From: Adenanthera pavonina
Lineage: Eukaryota; Streptophyta; Magnoliopsida; Fabales; Fabaceae
NCBI GenBank assembly: GCA_026686845.1
Contig: JAIVEN010000009.1
Span: 40,883,001-40,947,000, forward strand
DNA length: 64,000 nt
Reading direction: 5' to 3'
Part shown: positions 45,167 through 56,748 of the stretch, one piece after another
Position numbering within the stretch: position 1 is the stretch's first letter
Layout: each line of letters opens with the position of its first letter
The notes under the pieces: model-generated
Database searches by the model: none
Seen by the model: only the letters and a program-made list of their open reading frames with translations
Told to the model about the DNA's origin: nothing
Program-made: the position numbers and the translations under genes

Positions 45167-46822
45167 TGTTAGATATGATGGTTTCCCAAGAGGGGTCTGA
45201 ATTAGGAAGATTAAAATTTTATGCAAAATGTCAATAAAGTGAAGAAAGCAAAGGTGACAGTAAAACAAAGTATAAGTTAATAACAAGTAAAAGTAGTGAT
45301 AGAGAAGGAAAGACACAGATGTTTATCCTGGTTCGGTCTCTCATTCTTAACCTACGCCCAGTCCTCAAGCCACCACTTGAGATTTTCCACTATCTTGTAA
45401 AATTCACTGGGCTTCTTGCAAATGCCACAGTACAGCTATGATACTCTGTTTTAGAGCTCACACTTTCTCTCTTTGCACTCTAGCTAAGTGCTTCCCCAAT
45501 CCCTTGTGATATCCCCTCACAAGAAAATCTTTCTTCCAGATGAAGATAAGATTGTTTACAATAGATAAACTTTCTTAATCAGAGTGTATATGAAAGTTGG
45601 AGTACAAAGTATGAAGTATGTGAGAGTAAGAGACTTTGAGTTGATGATTTGACAGAGTTTCAGTATATACAAAGTTAAAATTGTTACCCATAACTTAAAA
45701 AAATGTTATATTTATAGATTTAGGTCTTAACTATACGTTAGAGACAAAATCTATCCGTTGGAGAAGTTACCCAAGAATTACTCTGAAAAACTATCCGTTC
45801 ACCAGCCGCATTTAATGCTTTTGACATTCAAAGTTCAAATTTTGGTTGGCCAACAGACGAATTTTGCAAAAACCGAAGGCTAAAGACTTTAACGTTGAAC
45901 ATTCGAAGTTTGTTTGTCATGAAGCAAAGTTCAAATTTTGATCTTTGAAAAATGTTTCTATGTTGGAACATACGAATTTTCAAGTTTAAGGTTCTTCTGG
46001 AAAGTATGAACAGTTGTTCCATTTTGCTATAGTGCCTTCGAAATTCGAATTTTGGTACCCAAAATTCGTCTGTCAGTGGGCAGTTCAATAAGGCACAATA
46101 GTTCATTTGTTTGAAATTTGAATTTTTAAAATGTAAAGTTCGTCTGTCAGAGAGGCCTTTTTTCAGACTTTCTTCAAAGTTCGATTTCTGAATACTATTA
46201 TTCGTATGTCAACATATCATCATAATAGATTCACAAGCTTTGTTTCTTAAATTCGAATTTTCATCTTCAAAGTTCGTCTGTTAGTGAGCCATTTTGATGC
46301 TCTTTCCAAACTTAGTTTTCAGATGAACTTTGACATATCTTCAGACGAATTTTTCATTTTTTATAAGTTGTATTTTGTCTGAAATTCAAATTTTCAAAAG
46401 CCAAAGTTCGTCTGTCAGAGAAGGTTCTTTTCAGACAAGATTCAAAATTCAAATTTTTGCAGTCAAGGTTTGTCTGTCAAAAAATGCTCTTTTCAGACTT
46501 GTTCATTTTCAATATAAAATTCAAATTTTCAAAGCCAAAGTTTGAATGTTCAAAATAGCATATCAATATAAATGTTTCAAACTTCGTCTGTTAGTGGGTG
46601 TTTTTCAAATATTCCATGGATTAACATAGAATCATAGTTTTAAAACATCTTTTTGCCAATTCAAAGTCTTTTACTCAATTTAAACCTGACTGTAGATTCT
46701 ACATCTATTCTTGTGCTAGTTTTTCTTGAATTTCTTTACTTGACATTATTTGTGCACCTTTGATATCTTCTCTCCAAGCTCTAGAAAGTTGGTTTGGAAT
46801 CATCAAAATACTTGATTCAACA
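45167..46822 (-). repeat. Copia LTR B (3' LTR of the inner copy)
   Basis: 1,656 bp with TG...CA ends and the PPT on its right. At least eight degenerate TTCGTCTGTCAG copies can be counted (near 46057, 46137, 46193, 46270, 46404, 46467 and 46580, among others), most preceded by an AAATTCGAATTT-like near-palindrome. Confidence 0.88.
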
Positions 46823-46836
46823 TTCTCCCCCTTTTT
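46823..46836 (-). other. Polypurine tract of the inner copia element
   Basis: AAAAAGGGGGAGAA on the minus strand, next to LTR B. Confidence 0.82.
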
Positions 46837-47025
46837 AATGATGACAAAATAACTTACAAACTGGATTAATACTTGGGTTTGCTTTAACAAGCTCCGCCTC
46901 AACATATGCATTATAATTCAAAAGATATCATGTACAATAGATCAAGTAAAGAGATTCATTAATTCATTCAAAATTTAACACAAGAATGCAATCATAGAGT
47001 TCAGAACAAAGAAATTTTCATTTCA

Positions 47026-49042
47026 TCAAAAAGTCACTTTACAAGATATTACAAGAAACAACTCAGAAACTTCAGAACTTGTGTCCTCACCATCAGAGAT
47101 TTCAGGAAGTTCAGAAATTGCTTGCCTTGTGACTGCCAATTGAGCCCTTCGTGCCTCCAAGAAACCATAAGTAGAAATAGGTGAGGGAACAGGAGGATGA
47201 AACATTTTTTCAAGCCTTCTTCTCTGAGCTTATAAAGGAGCATCATGTGCAATGGCTTGCAAATCAACATAAGACACAATGCTCCTTTCTTCATTCAGGG
47301 CAGCTTGCATGAATGGTGAAGTGGTGATTGTTGCCACTAGTCTCTCAACTTGCTTAGATTCTTGAGATGAAAGAATTGAATCTTGAGCATCTACTGGAAT
47401 GGGCTCATGAAAGCTTGGTTCCTGAGGACCTTCTTCCTCCATGCCATAGTCCAAGGAAGGACCAGGACTTGCCTCATTGTTGGAGACCTGTGGTGTGCTC
47501 AATGTGCCAGCAGCCTCAGTGTCATGTATAGCAACATCAAGATCAGGAGAGGTTAGCACAAATGGACTTGGAAGCTCAGGAGTTCGAGACATAACAAGCT
47601 TAGGGTTATCTTGGCTGAGGTGGAGCTGATGTGGTAGCAATGGCACTACTTATGTCTTCATATGCATCAGTAACCACTTTCATGTTCTTGGCCAACTGGT
47701 GGATCTGATCTTGTAGATGAGCAAACTTGGCATTTTCCTCATCCCTGATGCTGAGTATGAGTGTAGACAAACTATCATACAACTCAGAGATCTTGGTTGG
47801 CTTGGCTCGAGAGGAGGGAGTGGATGGAATTTGAGCTTGAGCAAGCTGAGATGGAGATGAGACAGTTTGAGAAGGCTGAGGTGTGGGTCTTGGAGGAGCC
47901 TCAGAGGTACCTTCTTGCTGGAGGGAGGCATCTTCATCAAAGAAGAGAACTTCAGATTTTCTAGCTCTCTTTCCAATCCATCTTCCATCCTTTTTCTCTA
48001 TACCCATCCTTTGCAACTTTTCTTCTTTGAAGATCTCAGTAGGCTTCCCTTTCCCTTTCTCAAGATGCTGAATTCTGGCATACTGAAGGATCTTAGAGAT
48101 AATTACTGCATAAGGAAGTGTGTAGTCTTTCCTCTGATCCCTAGCCTTGATCATGCGTTGGAGAATGATATGTCCCATGTTGATAATCTTCCCACGCATG
48201 ATTACTACTATCACATGTGCTTTTGCCCTTGTGATCAGATTGAAGCTACCTCATTTGTTGAAGATAATCCTAGACACTATGTAGTGTAGGATTCTCACTT
48301 GAGCACTGAGGTCAGTGGGCTTGAGCAAGCTTATGGGTGACCTGTTCTCCTTTCTTCTGAGCAAAGTATTTAGGACTGTGCTCTCTTTGTAGTTCAAGAA
48401 AGGTCCACCTTCTTCATCTGCTGTCTCTGCCTCATCCATATACCCAGAAGCAGTAATGTCAATCTTCAACCCATCTTGCCCTGGAATTTCTAAAACCTCA
48501 TTAAAGGTTTCATCTGTTAGCCAGATGGTCCTTGATCTCAGATTGACTTCCCATTTCTTCTTCTTACTGTTGTGTTTTAGAGAGGCATACCAAGTCTTAA
48601 CTACCTCATATCTCTCCATTATCTCTAAAAAATTCTTGTATTTAATCATCTATAGCCCGGTATCAAAGTTGTTAGAAATTAAAAATTCTTCCATATTCAC
48701 ACAGTGAGGCTTGATTACCTTCTTGCTCACAAATTTGGTTTTATATTCCTCCTGAATGTGAGCATTGCTCCATAATGGCAATGTGGTCAGCTCGTATTCT
48801 CCAGATTCAATACTAGAAGAGAAAGTGGAAGCAACAGTAGTAGGAGCAGGAGTAGGAACCGTAAGCTCTGTTTTCTTTGAATCAGCCTTTGGTGTTGTTT
48901 TCTGCTTTTTGGAGGGGTTTGCTTTGCTGGATTCACCTTTTGTTTTCGGTTTCTCACTCTCCTTTGAGGTATATTGGGATTTCACGGTTCTCTTTAGCTA
49001 AGACTCTCCCTTTCTAACTTCTGGATTTTTCACTCTTGCCAT
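47026..49042 (-). pseudogene. Third ORF behind pol (plant-transposon-protein / env-like ORF), broken
   Basis: SIRE/Maximus elements carry an extra gene of unsettled role, often called env-like, behind pol. Here it starts MARVKNPEVRKGES (ATG at 49042) and reaches a stop after 14 residues. A Lys/Ser/Pro-rich stretch follows (about 48985-48800). A folded middle part (about 48790-48130, with WYASLKHNSKKKKWEVNLRS, VRILHYIVSRIIF and GKIINMGHIILQRM) resembles the 'putative plant transposon protein' domain found in such ORFs. A Ser/Pro/Gln-rich region with a short coiled-coil-like stretch (FAHLQDQIHQLAKNMKVV) comes next. The rest reads on in other frames to a stop at 47026. Several stops and at least one frameshift interrupt it. 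No convincing signal peptide or fusion segment is seen, so an envelope role is not supported here. Confidence 0.6.
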
Positions 49043-50055
49043 TTTCGTGGATGAATGATTCAGAATGATGCAGAGAATGTGTTTATAGGGTGCGAAAAGA
49101 AGATTAATAGGTGAAAAATGAAGATTTACGGACAGAATTAATGGGTATTGAAGAGAGAATTTGAACAGACTCACGAAAGAGATGAATAAGGTTGCGTCTG
49201 TTCAGAGAATGACCTTTGGTTTTAATGTGTGTAACTGCACGACAGACGAATTTTGAGGGGTCAAAATTTGAACTTTGAGCAGTTACAAGTTAACCCATTC
49301 AGCTAAGCTTACGGACAGACGAATTTTCTCTTGGAAGTTCGTCTGACAGAGGCTTGGTTCAAACAGCAAAAGATGAACAGACGAACTTTGTTTCAACAAA
49401 GTTTGAATTTTGAAGAATAGGCTGCAAGCAATTATCAATACAACAAACAATAAACGAATTTTAACTATGAAAATTCATCTTTCAGAGATTCAATAATGTG
49501 AGCATGTTTTAACAGACGAATTTTGAATCAGAAATTCAAATTTCAACATTTTGTAAAGAGTTTCCAACATGCGTATTTTGAGAAATGGAAATTCGTACGA
49601 TCTTCATGTTGGACAAAGATAATAGTGGAACTTTATTTTTAAAAATTTGAATTTTCATAGACCAACAGACAAATTTCGAAGGACCACCAAGAACTGTTAC
49701 AATGTAAAGCAAGCTGAAGTTTGTCTTATGGGCATCTAAATTCAAATGTTAAGCATGCTGACTTGTTCAAAAACACAATTTATCAAGAAAATTCGTCCAA
49801 TACACATCTAAAATGCGAATTTTAACTTTATAAACTTACAGAATGGATTCAGAAACTCAGATTTCTTGCTTTCTTTTTCACCTTTTGACTGTTCCATTCT
49901 AGTGTGCTCCATTTTTCAGATTTTTTGTCATTGAAACTTATGAGGAGCACCTACAACTTAAATTAAACTTACTCTGATGCTAAAGTTAGAATTAAATCAA
50001 TGTCAGAAATTCTAAAATAGATTTGCACAAGGATTTACTTACAGTTCATTGAGAT
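49043..50055 (-). other. Noncoding spacer between pol and third ORF with LTR-type motif repeats
   Basis: About 1 kb without an ORF of note. It is dense in the motif of the LTRs, mostly reversed (CAGACGAATTTT near 49242, 49316, 49380 and 49514), with facing copies at about 49317-49356 (ACAGACGAATTTT..AAGTTCGTCTGACAG) that could form a hairpin. Confidence 0.7.
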
Positions 50056-51740
50056 TTACCATACCCAATTCTCTTCTGATTTTCGAATGCTATCTTCTGA
50101 AAGAGGCTTTGTCAAAATGTCAGCAACTTGATCTTCTGTAGGGATGTATTCTAATCTGATTTCTCCTTTTAGAACATGATCCCTTATGAAGTGGTGCCTA
50201 ACTTCAATATGCTTTGTCCTTGAATGCATGATAGGATTCTTTATGATATTAATGGCACTTTGGTTATCACACATTATTGGTATTTCCTTCATCTCAATCT
50301 CAAGATCTTCCAGCTGCTGTTTCATGCAGATGATTTGGGCATAACAGCTTCTAACAACAACATATTCAGCTTCTACCGTGGATAAGGCCATACTGTTTTG
50401 CTTCTTGCTAAACCATAAGACCAAGGATCCTCCAAGAAACTGACATGTTCCACTTGTGCTTTTTCTGTCAGTTTTGAATCCTGCAAAGTCAACATCAGTG
50501 TATTCTTTGAGATATTCTTCATTGCTCTTTGGATACCAAAGACCCATATGTGATGTTCCAATAAGATATCTGAAGATACACTTCACAGCAGTTGCATGGG
50601 TTTCTTTGGGACATGACTGGAACCTTGTACACATACAGACACTGAACATGATGTTAGGTCTGCTAGCAGTTAGGTATAGCAGAGATCCAATCATTCTTCT
50701 ATACTGAGTTATGTTGAACATTTTTCCTCCTTCATCCATATCAAGCTTGGTTGCAGTAGCCATAGGTGTTCCCATTGGCTTAGTGTTTTCCATGCCAAAC
50801 TTTTTCAGCAATTCCTTCAAATTCTTGGATTGATTGAGAAAAATACCATCTTCACATTGCTTAGTTTGCAATCCAAGGAAGAAGTTGAGCTCACCTATCA
50901 TAGACATTTCAAACTCACCCTGCATTAGCTTAGAGAAATTCTTGCAAAGAGATTTATTAGTAGCACCGAATATAATATCATCAACATAAATTTGAATAAT
51001 AAGTAAATCTTTATTATCTTTCTTAGTGAACAAAGTAGTATCTACTTTTCCTCTGTTAAACCCCTTTTCAGTCAGAAAATTACATAACCTTTCATACCAT
51101 GCTCTAGGGGCTTGCTTTAAACCGTAAAGGGCTTTCTTCAGTTTATAAACATGGTTTGGTTTTGTAGAATCCTCAAAGCCTAGAGGTTGGTCTACATAAA
51201 CTTCTTCCATGATATATCCATTAAGAAAAACACTCTTTATATCCATTTGATATAACATTATATTCTTCATGCATGCATATGCTAATAGAATTCTAATTGC
51301 TTCTAATTTAGCCACTGGAGAAAAGGTTTCTTCAAAATCAATGCCTTCTTCTTGATTATATCATTTAGCAACCAGTCTAGCTTTATTTCTGATTATTAAT
51401 CCAGATTCATCAAGTTTATTTCTAAAAACCCATTTAGTGCCAATGATGGAATGATTTTTGGGTCTAGGCACTAAATCCCAAACCTGATTTCTTTCAAATT
51501 GATTCAATTCTTCTTGCATAGCTAAAATCTAGTATTCATCAGTTAAGGCTTCTTCAGTACATTTAGGTTCAATTTGAGAAATGAAAGCATAGTTTATCAT
51601 CTAATCTCTTAACTATTTTCTGGTTTTAACTTTCTCTTAAACATCCCCAATTACTTGATCAACAGAATGATTCCTTTGATATCTCCAAGTTCTAGGGAGT
51701 TCTTGAGATATTTCTTCATTATTCTCATCCTTAAAATCTT
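50056..51740 (-). pseudogene. Copia reverse transcriptase and RNase H
   Basis: The open part (50056-51315, 419 codons) has MDIKSVFLNGYIMEEVYVDQ, GLKQAPRAWYERL and the catalytic YVDD at residues 110-113 (IQIYVDDIIFGA). GELNFFLGLQ and GSLLYLTASRPNIMF follow. RNase H has DRKSTSGTCQFLGG, ALSTVEAEY, CDNQSAI and HSRTKHIEVRHHFIRD. The upstream part continues in the same sense to about 51740 with a TGA just before YNQEEGIDFEETFSPV, and other stops. Substitutions at usually constant positions (TDVDFAG for SDADFAG, LSTVEAEY for LSTAEAEY) also speak for decay. Confidence 0.9.
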
Positions 51741-51744
51741 TCTC

Positions 51745-52606
51745 CTAAATATTTTCCTCAATGTTAATAGATTCAGATATTTTTGGAGGTTCAATTTTAT
51801 TTTCTTCAGAAAGATCTAAGTTCTTAAAACTTGAAATAAGATCATCTTCATCAGTGACATGCTTAGAAACAGTTTCATTTTCAATAAACACTACATGCAC
51901 AGATTCTTCTACTAATTTAGACTTTTTTATTAAAAATTTTATATGCTTTACTTCTACTAGGGTAGCCCAGAAATATACCTTCATCAGATTTGGCATCAAA
52001 CTTACCCAAATTCTCCTTTTCATTGTTGTGGATGAAGCACTTACAGCCGAATACATGTAGATGTGAGAGGTTTGGCTTTCTTTTGTACTGCTCATACGGA
52101 GTCTTCCCAAGAATTGGTCTGATGTAGGCTCTGTTTATGATATAACTTGCTGTGTTTACTATATCAGCCTAGAATACTTTAGAGAGTTCCTTTTCATTCA
52201 GCATTGCTCTTGCCATCTCTCCAATTGTTCTGTTCTTCCTTTCCACCACTCCATTATGTTGAGGAGTTCTTAGAGCTGAGAAGTTGTAATCAATTCCATG
52301 CTCATCACAGTACTCCAGGAAGTATGAATTTTCAAACTCTCCTCCATGATTAGACCTGATAGACACAATACAAATACCTTTCTTATTTTGCACTTTCTTA
52401 GCTAAGGTTACAAATGCATCAAACGTATCACTTTTAGAAGAAAGAAACAATGTCTAGGTAAATCTAGAGTAATCATCCACAATTACAAGAACATACAAAT
52501 TTCCACTAATGCTTTTAACTCTAGATAGTCCTATTAGATCCATATGTAATAGTTGCAGAGGTCTAGATGTAGTGACTACGTTTTTAGATTTAAATGATGA
52601 TTTAGT
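51745..52606 (-). pseudogene. Copia integrase core and C-terminal region
   Basis: After a TAA just behind CDACLKGK (52607) the integrase core reads LHMDLIGLSR (first Asp) and VDDYSRF. Another TAG follows, then RSNHGGEFEN and TPQHNGVVERKNRTIGEMAR (catalytic Glu). At the second catalytic position the sequence has Asn (AAT) where the family has Asp, a G-to-A change, so the DDE triad is broken even without the stops. The region to 51745 matches the integrase C-terminal part (GKTPYEQY-like, HVFGCKCF-like strings) with interruptions. Confidence 0.85.
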
Positions 52607-53552
52607 TTATTTTCCTTTTAGGCATGCATCACATTCTTTGTCTTTTTCAAAAGAAATTTTTGGTAGGCCGGTGACTAACTCATTTTTAACTAGTTTTGAT
52701 AGTTGATTCATGTTAACATGTGCTAATCTTCTATGCCACAACCAACTATCATTATCTTGACTAATCAAACAGACAGAATCTAAGGGAGGAAGTTCATCAA
52801 GATCAATAGTATAACAGTTACCATCCTTTTGAGCCTTGAGGATTACTTTGTGATCACTTTTTCGGATGACCAGGCAGAACTTTGAGTCAAACAATACCCA
52901 GTTTCCTTCATATTCTTTAAGGCTACCGAAGAGGGCTGTGACAGATGCCATTGATTCTCCTTTGGCTTCCTCTATTACTGTTACTTTGGGTTGCCATTCC
53001 AAACAAAGAGCTCTGAGGATCTTTCTGACCTTTTCTGTCTGAGTGTACTCCTTGTTACGACTTTTCAATTGATTCACAATAAGGGTGAATCTCTTTTTGC
53101 AGTTCTTTGACACTCTCTCCTTCAATCATTCTGAAGCTCTCGTATTCTCCTATGCAGGAGTTCAATTTGTTTTCTCTAACTTTAGTGGTTCCTTCATGAG
53201 CGATTTCAAGGGTGTCCCACATATCCTTGGTTGTGAAACATTGTGAGACCCTATAGAATTCATCTTGATTCAATGCACTGACCAGACAATGTTTTGCTTT
53301 GATGTCTAGCAAGACTTTTCTCCTATCTTCCTCATTCCATTCAGCCTCTGGCTTCTTTGTATACTTCCCATCATCCTACAGCTTCATTAAGACAAAATCT
53401 CCCTTCTGGATGACAGACCATATGTCCAGATCAATGGACTGGAGATAGATTTGCATTCTCATCTTCCAGTATCCATAGTGCTCTCCAATGAAGCCAGGTG
53501 GTCTATTTGTATTGTTTCCCTCTGGTAGTATACTCTCTCCAAAGCCAGCCAT
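52607..53552 (-). pseudogene. Copia gag fused to GAG-pre-integrase domain by an internal deletion
   Basis: The ATG at 53552 starts MAGFGESILPEGNN, followed by the UBN2-type gag (RMQIYLQSIDLDIWSVIQKG, a TAG, then CFTTKDMWDTLEIAHEGT). One extra A in the A-run near 53099 shifts the frame; gag then continues as RFTLIVNQLKS and VRKILRALCLEWQPKV to ALFGSLKEYE. Directly afterwards (about 52907) comes NWVLFDSKFCLVIRKSDHKV and the GAG-pre-integrase domain (WLWHRRLAHVNMNQLSKL). The CCHC zinc knuckle, the aspartic protease and their linkers, usually some 300 residues, are missing. This is a deletion derivative that could move only with enzymes supplied in trans. Confidence 0.8.
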
Positions 53553-53592
53553 TGTTCTTCCCGGACTGTTAAATCCTTTGTTTGGGAATCCG

Positions 53593-53604
53593 GCTCTGAT
53601 ACCG
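53593..53604 (-). other. Primer binding site of the inner copia element
   Basis: CGGTATCAGAGC on the minus strand, matching the Met-tRNA PBS except for its first base. Confidence 0.82.
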
Positions 53605-53606
53605 CT

Positions 53607-55184
53607 TGCTAGATATGCTGGTTTCCTAAGAGGGGGAGATGAATTAGAAAGATTAAAATTTTCTGCAAAATATCAATAAAGTGACGAAAGCAAAGGTGAC
53701 AGTAAAACAGAGTACAAGTGAATAACAAGTAAAACTAGTGATAGAGAAGGGAAGACACAGATGTTTATCCTGGTTCGGTCTCTCAATCTTGACCTACGTC
53801 CTGTCCTCAAGCCACCACTTGAGATTTTCCACTATCTTGCAAGAATTCAGTGGGCTTCTTGCAAATGCCATAGTACAGCTATGATACTCTGTTTTAGAGC
53901 TCACACTTTCTCTCTTTGCAGTCTAGTTAAGTGCTTCCCTAATCCCTTGTGATATCCCCTCACAAGAAAATGTTTCTTCCAGATGAAGATAAGATTGTTT
54001 ACAATGGATAAACTCTCTTAATCAGAGTGTATATGAAAGTTGGAGTACAAAGTATGGAGTATGTGAGAGTAAGAGACTTTAAGTTGATGATTTGGCAGAG
54101 TTTCAGTATATACAAAGTTAAAATCGTTACCCACAACTACAAATAATGTTATATTTATAGATTTAGGTCTTAACTATACGTTAGAGACAAAATCTATCCG
54201 TTGGAGAAGTTACCTAATGGTTACTCTGAAAAACTATCCGTTCACCAACCGCATTTAATGCTTCTGACATTCAAAGTTTGAATTTTGGTTGGCCAACAGA
54301 CGAATTTCACAGAAACCGAAGGCTAAAGACTTTAACGTTGAACATTTGAAGTTCATCTGTCATGAAGCAAAGTTTGAATTTTGATCTTTGAAAAATGTTT
54401 CTATGTTTGAACATACGAATTTTCAAGTTTAAGGTTCTTCTGAAAAGTATAAACAGTTATTTCATTTTGCTATAGTGCCTTTGAAATTCAAATTTTGATA
54501 CTCAAAATTCATTTGTCAGTGGGCAGTTCAATAAGGCACAATAGTTCATTTATTCAAAATTCAAATTTTCAAAATGTAAAGTTCATCTGTCAGAGAGGCC
54601 TCTTTTCAAACTTTCTTCAAAGTTCAATTTTTGAATACTATCATTCGTATGTCAACATATCATCATAACAGATTCATAAGCTTTGTTTCTGAAATTTGAA
54701 TTTTCATGTTCAAAGTTCGTCTCTTAGTGAGCCATTTTGATGCTCTTTCCAAACTCAGTTTTCAGATGAACTTTGACATTTCCTCAGACAAATTTTTCAT
54801 TTTTCATAAGTTGTATTTTGTCTGAAATTTGAATTTTCAAAAGCCAAAGTTCGTCTGTAAGAGAAGGTTCTTTTCAGACAAGATTCAAAATTTGAATTTC
54901 TCCAGTCAAAGTTTGTTTGTCGAGAGGGCTCTTTTTAGACTTGTTCATTTTCAATACGAAATTTGAATTTCCAAAGCCAAAGTTCGAATTTTCAAAACAG
55001 CATATCAATATAAAGGTTTCAAACTTCGTCTATTAGTGGGTGTTTTTCAAATATTCCATGCATTAACATAGAATCATAGTTTTAAAACATCTTTTTGCTA
55101 ATTCAAAGTCTTTTACTCAATTTTAAACTAGATGTAGATTCTACATTTATTCTTGTGCTAGTTTTTCTTGAATTTCTCCACTTG
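53607..55184 (-). repeat. Copia LTR C (5' LTR of the inner copy), truncated at its outer end
   Basis: 1,578 bp, collinear with LTR B from the PBS side up to TTGAATTTCTCCACTTG. The last about 90 bp present in LTR B are missing. It is filled with the same iterated motif. Confidence 0.85.
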
Positions 55185-56748
55185 TGTCAGGGGTGAATTG
55201 GGAAGGCTAAAATTTTCTGTAAAAGTCAAGAGAGTGGTGAAAGCAAGAGTGACAGTAAAAACAGAGTATAAAGGGATAACCAAGTGAAAACAAGATAAGG
55301 GAAGAGAAGACACAGATGTTTATACTAGTTCAGTCTCTTTATCTTGACCTACGTCCGGTTTTCAAGCTACCACTTGAGATTTTTTACTATCTTGCAGGAA
55401 TTTGGTGGGCTTCTTGCAATGCCTCAGTATAATTTGATGCTCTGTTCCAAGAGCTTATTATCTTAACTCTTTGTACTCTAGCTAAGTACTTCCCAAATCC
55501 TTTGTGAAATCCCCTCACAAGAAAATCTTTCTTCCATATGAAGATAAGATTGATTACATTGATTGAACTCTCTAATTTATAGTGTATATGAAAGTTGAAG
55601 TATAGGATATGAAGTATGTGAGAGTAGAAGACTTTGACTCAAGAATTTAGCAGAGTTTCTATATATACAATGTAAAATCATTACCCAAATCTTCAAATGA
55701 AGTTCTATTTATAGATTTATGTCTTAACTATACGTTACAAACAAGATCTAGCCGTTAGAGACGTTACCCAACGGTTACTCTAAAAAGCTATCCATTCACC
55801 AACCGCATTTAATGCGTCTGACATTCAAAGTTTGAATTTTGGTATGTCAATAGATGAATTTCGCAGAGACTGAAAGCTAAAGACTTTAACGTTGAATCTT
55901 TAAGTTCGTCTATTATAAAGTAAAGTTCAAATTTTCATCTTTGGAAAATGTTTCTATGTTGGAACATACAAATTTTCAAGTTTAAAGTATTTCTAGTGAG
56001 AACAGTTGTTTCATATTGCTACAATGCCTTCGAAGTTTGAATTTTGGTGCCCAAAATTTGTCTGTCAGTGGGCAGCTCAATATGGTATAATAGTTCTTCT
56101 TTTCAAAATTCAAATTTTCAAATGCCAAAGTTTGTCTGTCAGAGAAATCTCTTATCAGACTTAATTCAAAGTTCAAATTTCTGAATACTAAAATTCGTGT
56201 GTTAAAAGATTATCATAACAGACTTGTAGGCTGTCTTTCCAAAGTTCAAATTTTCAAAGTCTAAGTTCGTCTGTCAGAGGACTAACTTAGAATTCTTTTA
56301 AAACTTTACTTTCAGATGAACTTTGCCATATCTTCAAACAAATTTTTCACTTTTCATAATTTGTGCTTTATCCAAAATTCAAATTTTCAAGGATGAAATT
56401 CGTCTATCAGAGGGTCCTCTTTTCTGACTAATATATTTTCACTCCAAAGTTCGAATTTCAGATACCAAAGTTCAAATTTTCAAAGCAACAAATCAAGTTT
56501 AATACTTCAATGTTCGTCTGTTAGTGGGTATTTATCAAATACTTTATCAATTACCGTAAAACCATATTTTTAAAACATTTTTTTGCAAGATCAAAGTCTT
56601 TTACTCATTTTCAATATAATAAGAAATCCTATATCTAATCTTATACTTATTTTTCTTGGATTTCTTCTCTTGAGATCTTTTGCACACCTTTGATATCTTC
56701 TTTTCAAGCTCCAGTTAGTTTGGAATTATCAAAACACTTGATTCAACA
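55185..56748 (-). repeat. Copia LTR D (same subfamily as LTR A), truncated at its PBS side
   Basis: About 1,564 bp. It resembles LTR A (AAGAGAGTGGTGAAAGCAAG, CCAAGTGAAAACAAGATAAG) more than B or C. It lacks the first about 30 bp and its PBS, and it ends with TTCAACA at 56748. With LTR A it probably brackets the older element into which the inner copy inserted. Confidence 0.8.

Larger units (their letters stand above)
45167..55184 (-). mobile_element. Ty1/copia retrotransposon, SIRE/Maximus-like, nested in an older relative
   Basis: About 10 kb on the minus strand. LTR C (53607-55184, 5') and LTR B (45167-46822, 3') enclose a PBS, gag, integrase, RT-RNase H, a third ORF and a PPT. The order integrase before RT is diagnostic of Ty1/copia. 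The extra ORF behind pol is typical of SIRE/Maximus. The left boundary cuts into 3' internal sequence of an older copy whose LTR A follows. The right boundary is not clean: LTR C lacks about its outermost 90 bp and joins LTR D at 55184/55185. It has several stop codons, frameshifts and a deletion between gag and integrase, so it is not autonomous. Confidence 0.85.

Noticed and set aside
47867..48289. 140-codon plus-strand ORF
   Set aside because: Antisense to the third ORF of the copia element.
43405..56748. CRISPR-like appearance of regularly recurring short motifs
   Set aside because: The repeats are degenerate, unevenly spaced, have no unique spacers and sit in plant retrotransposon LTRs.
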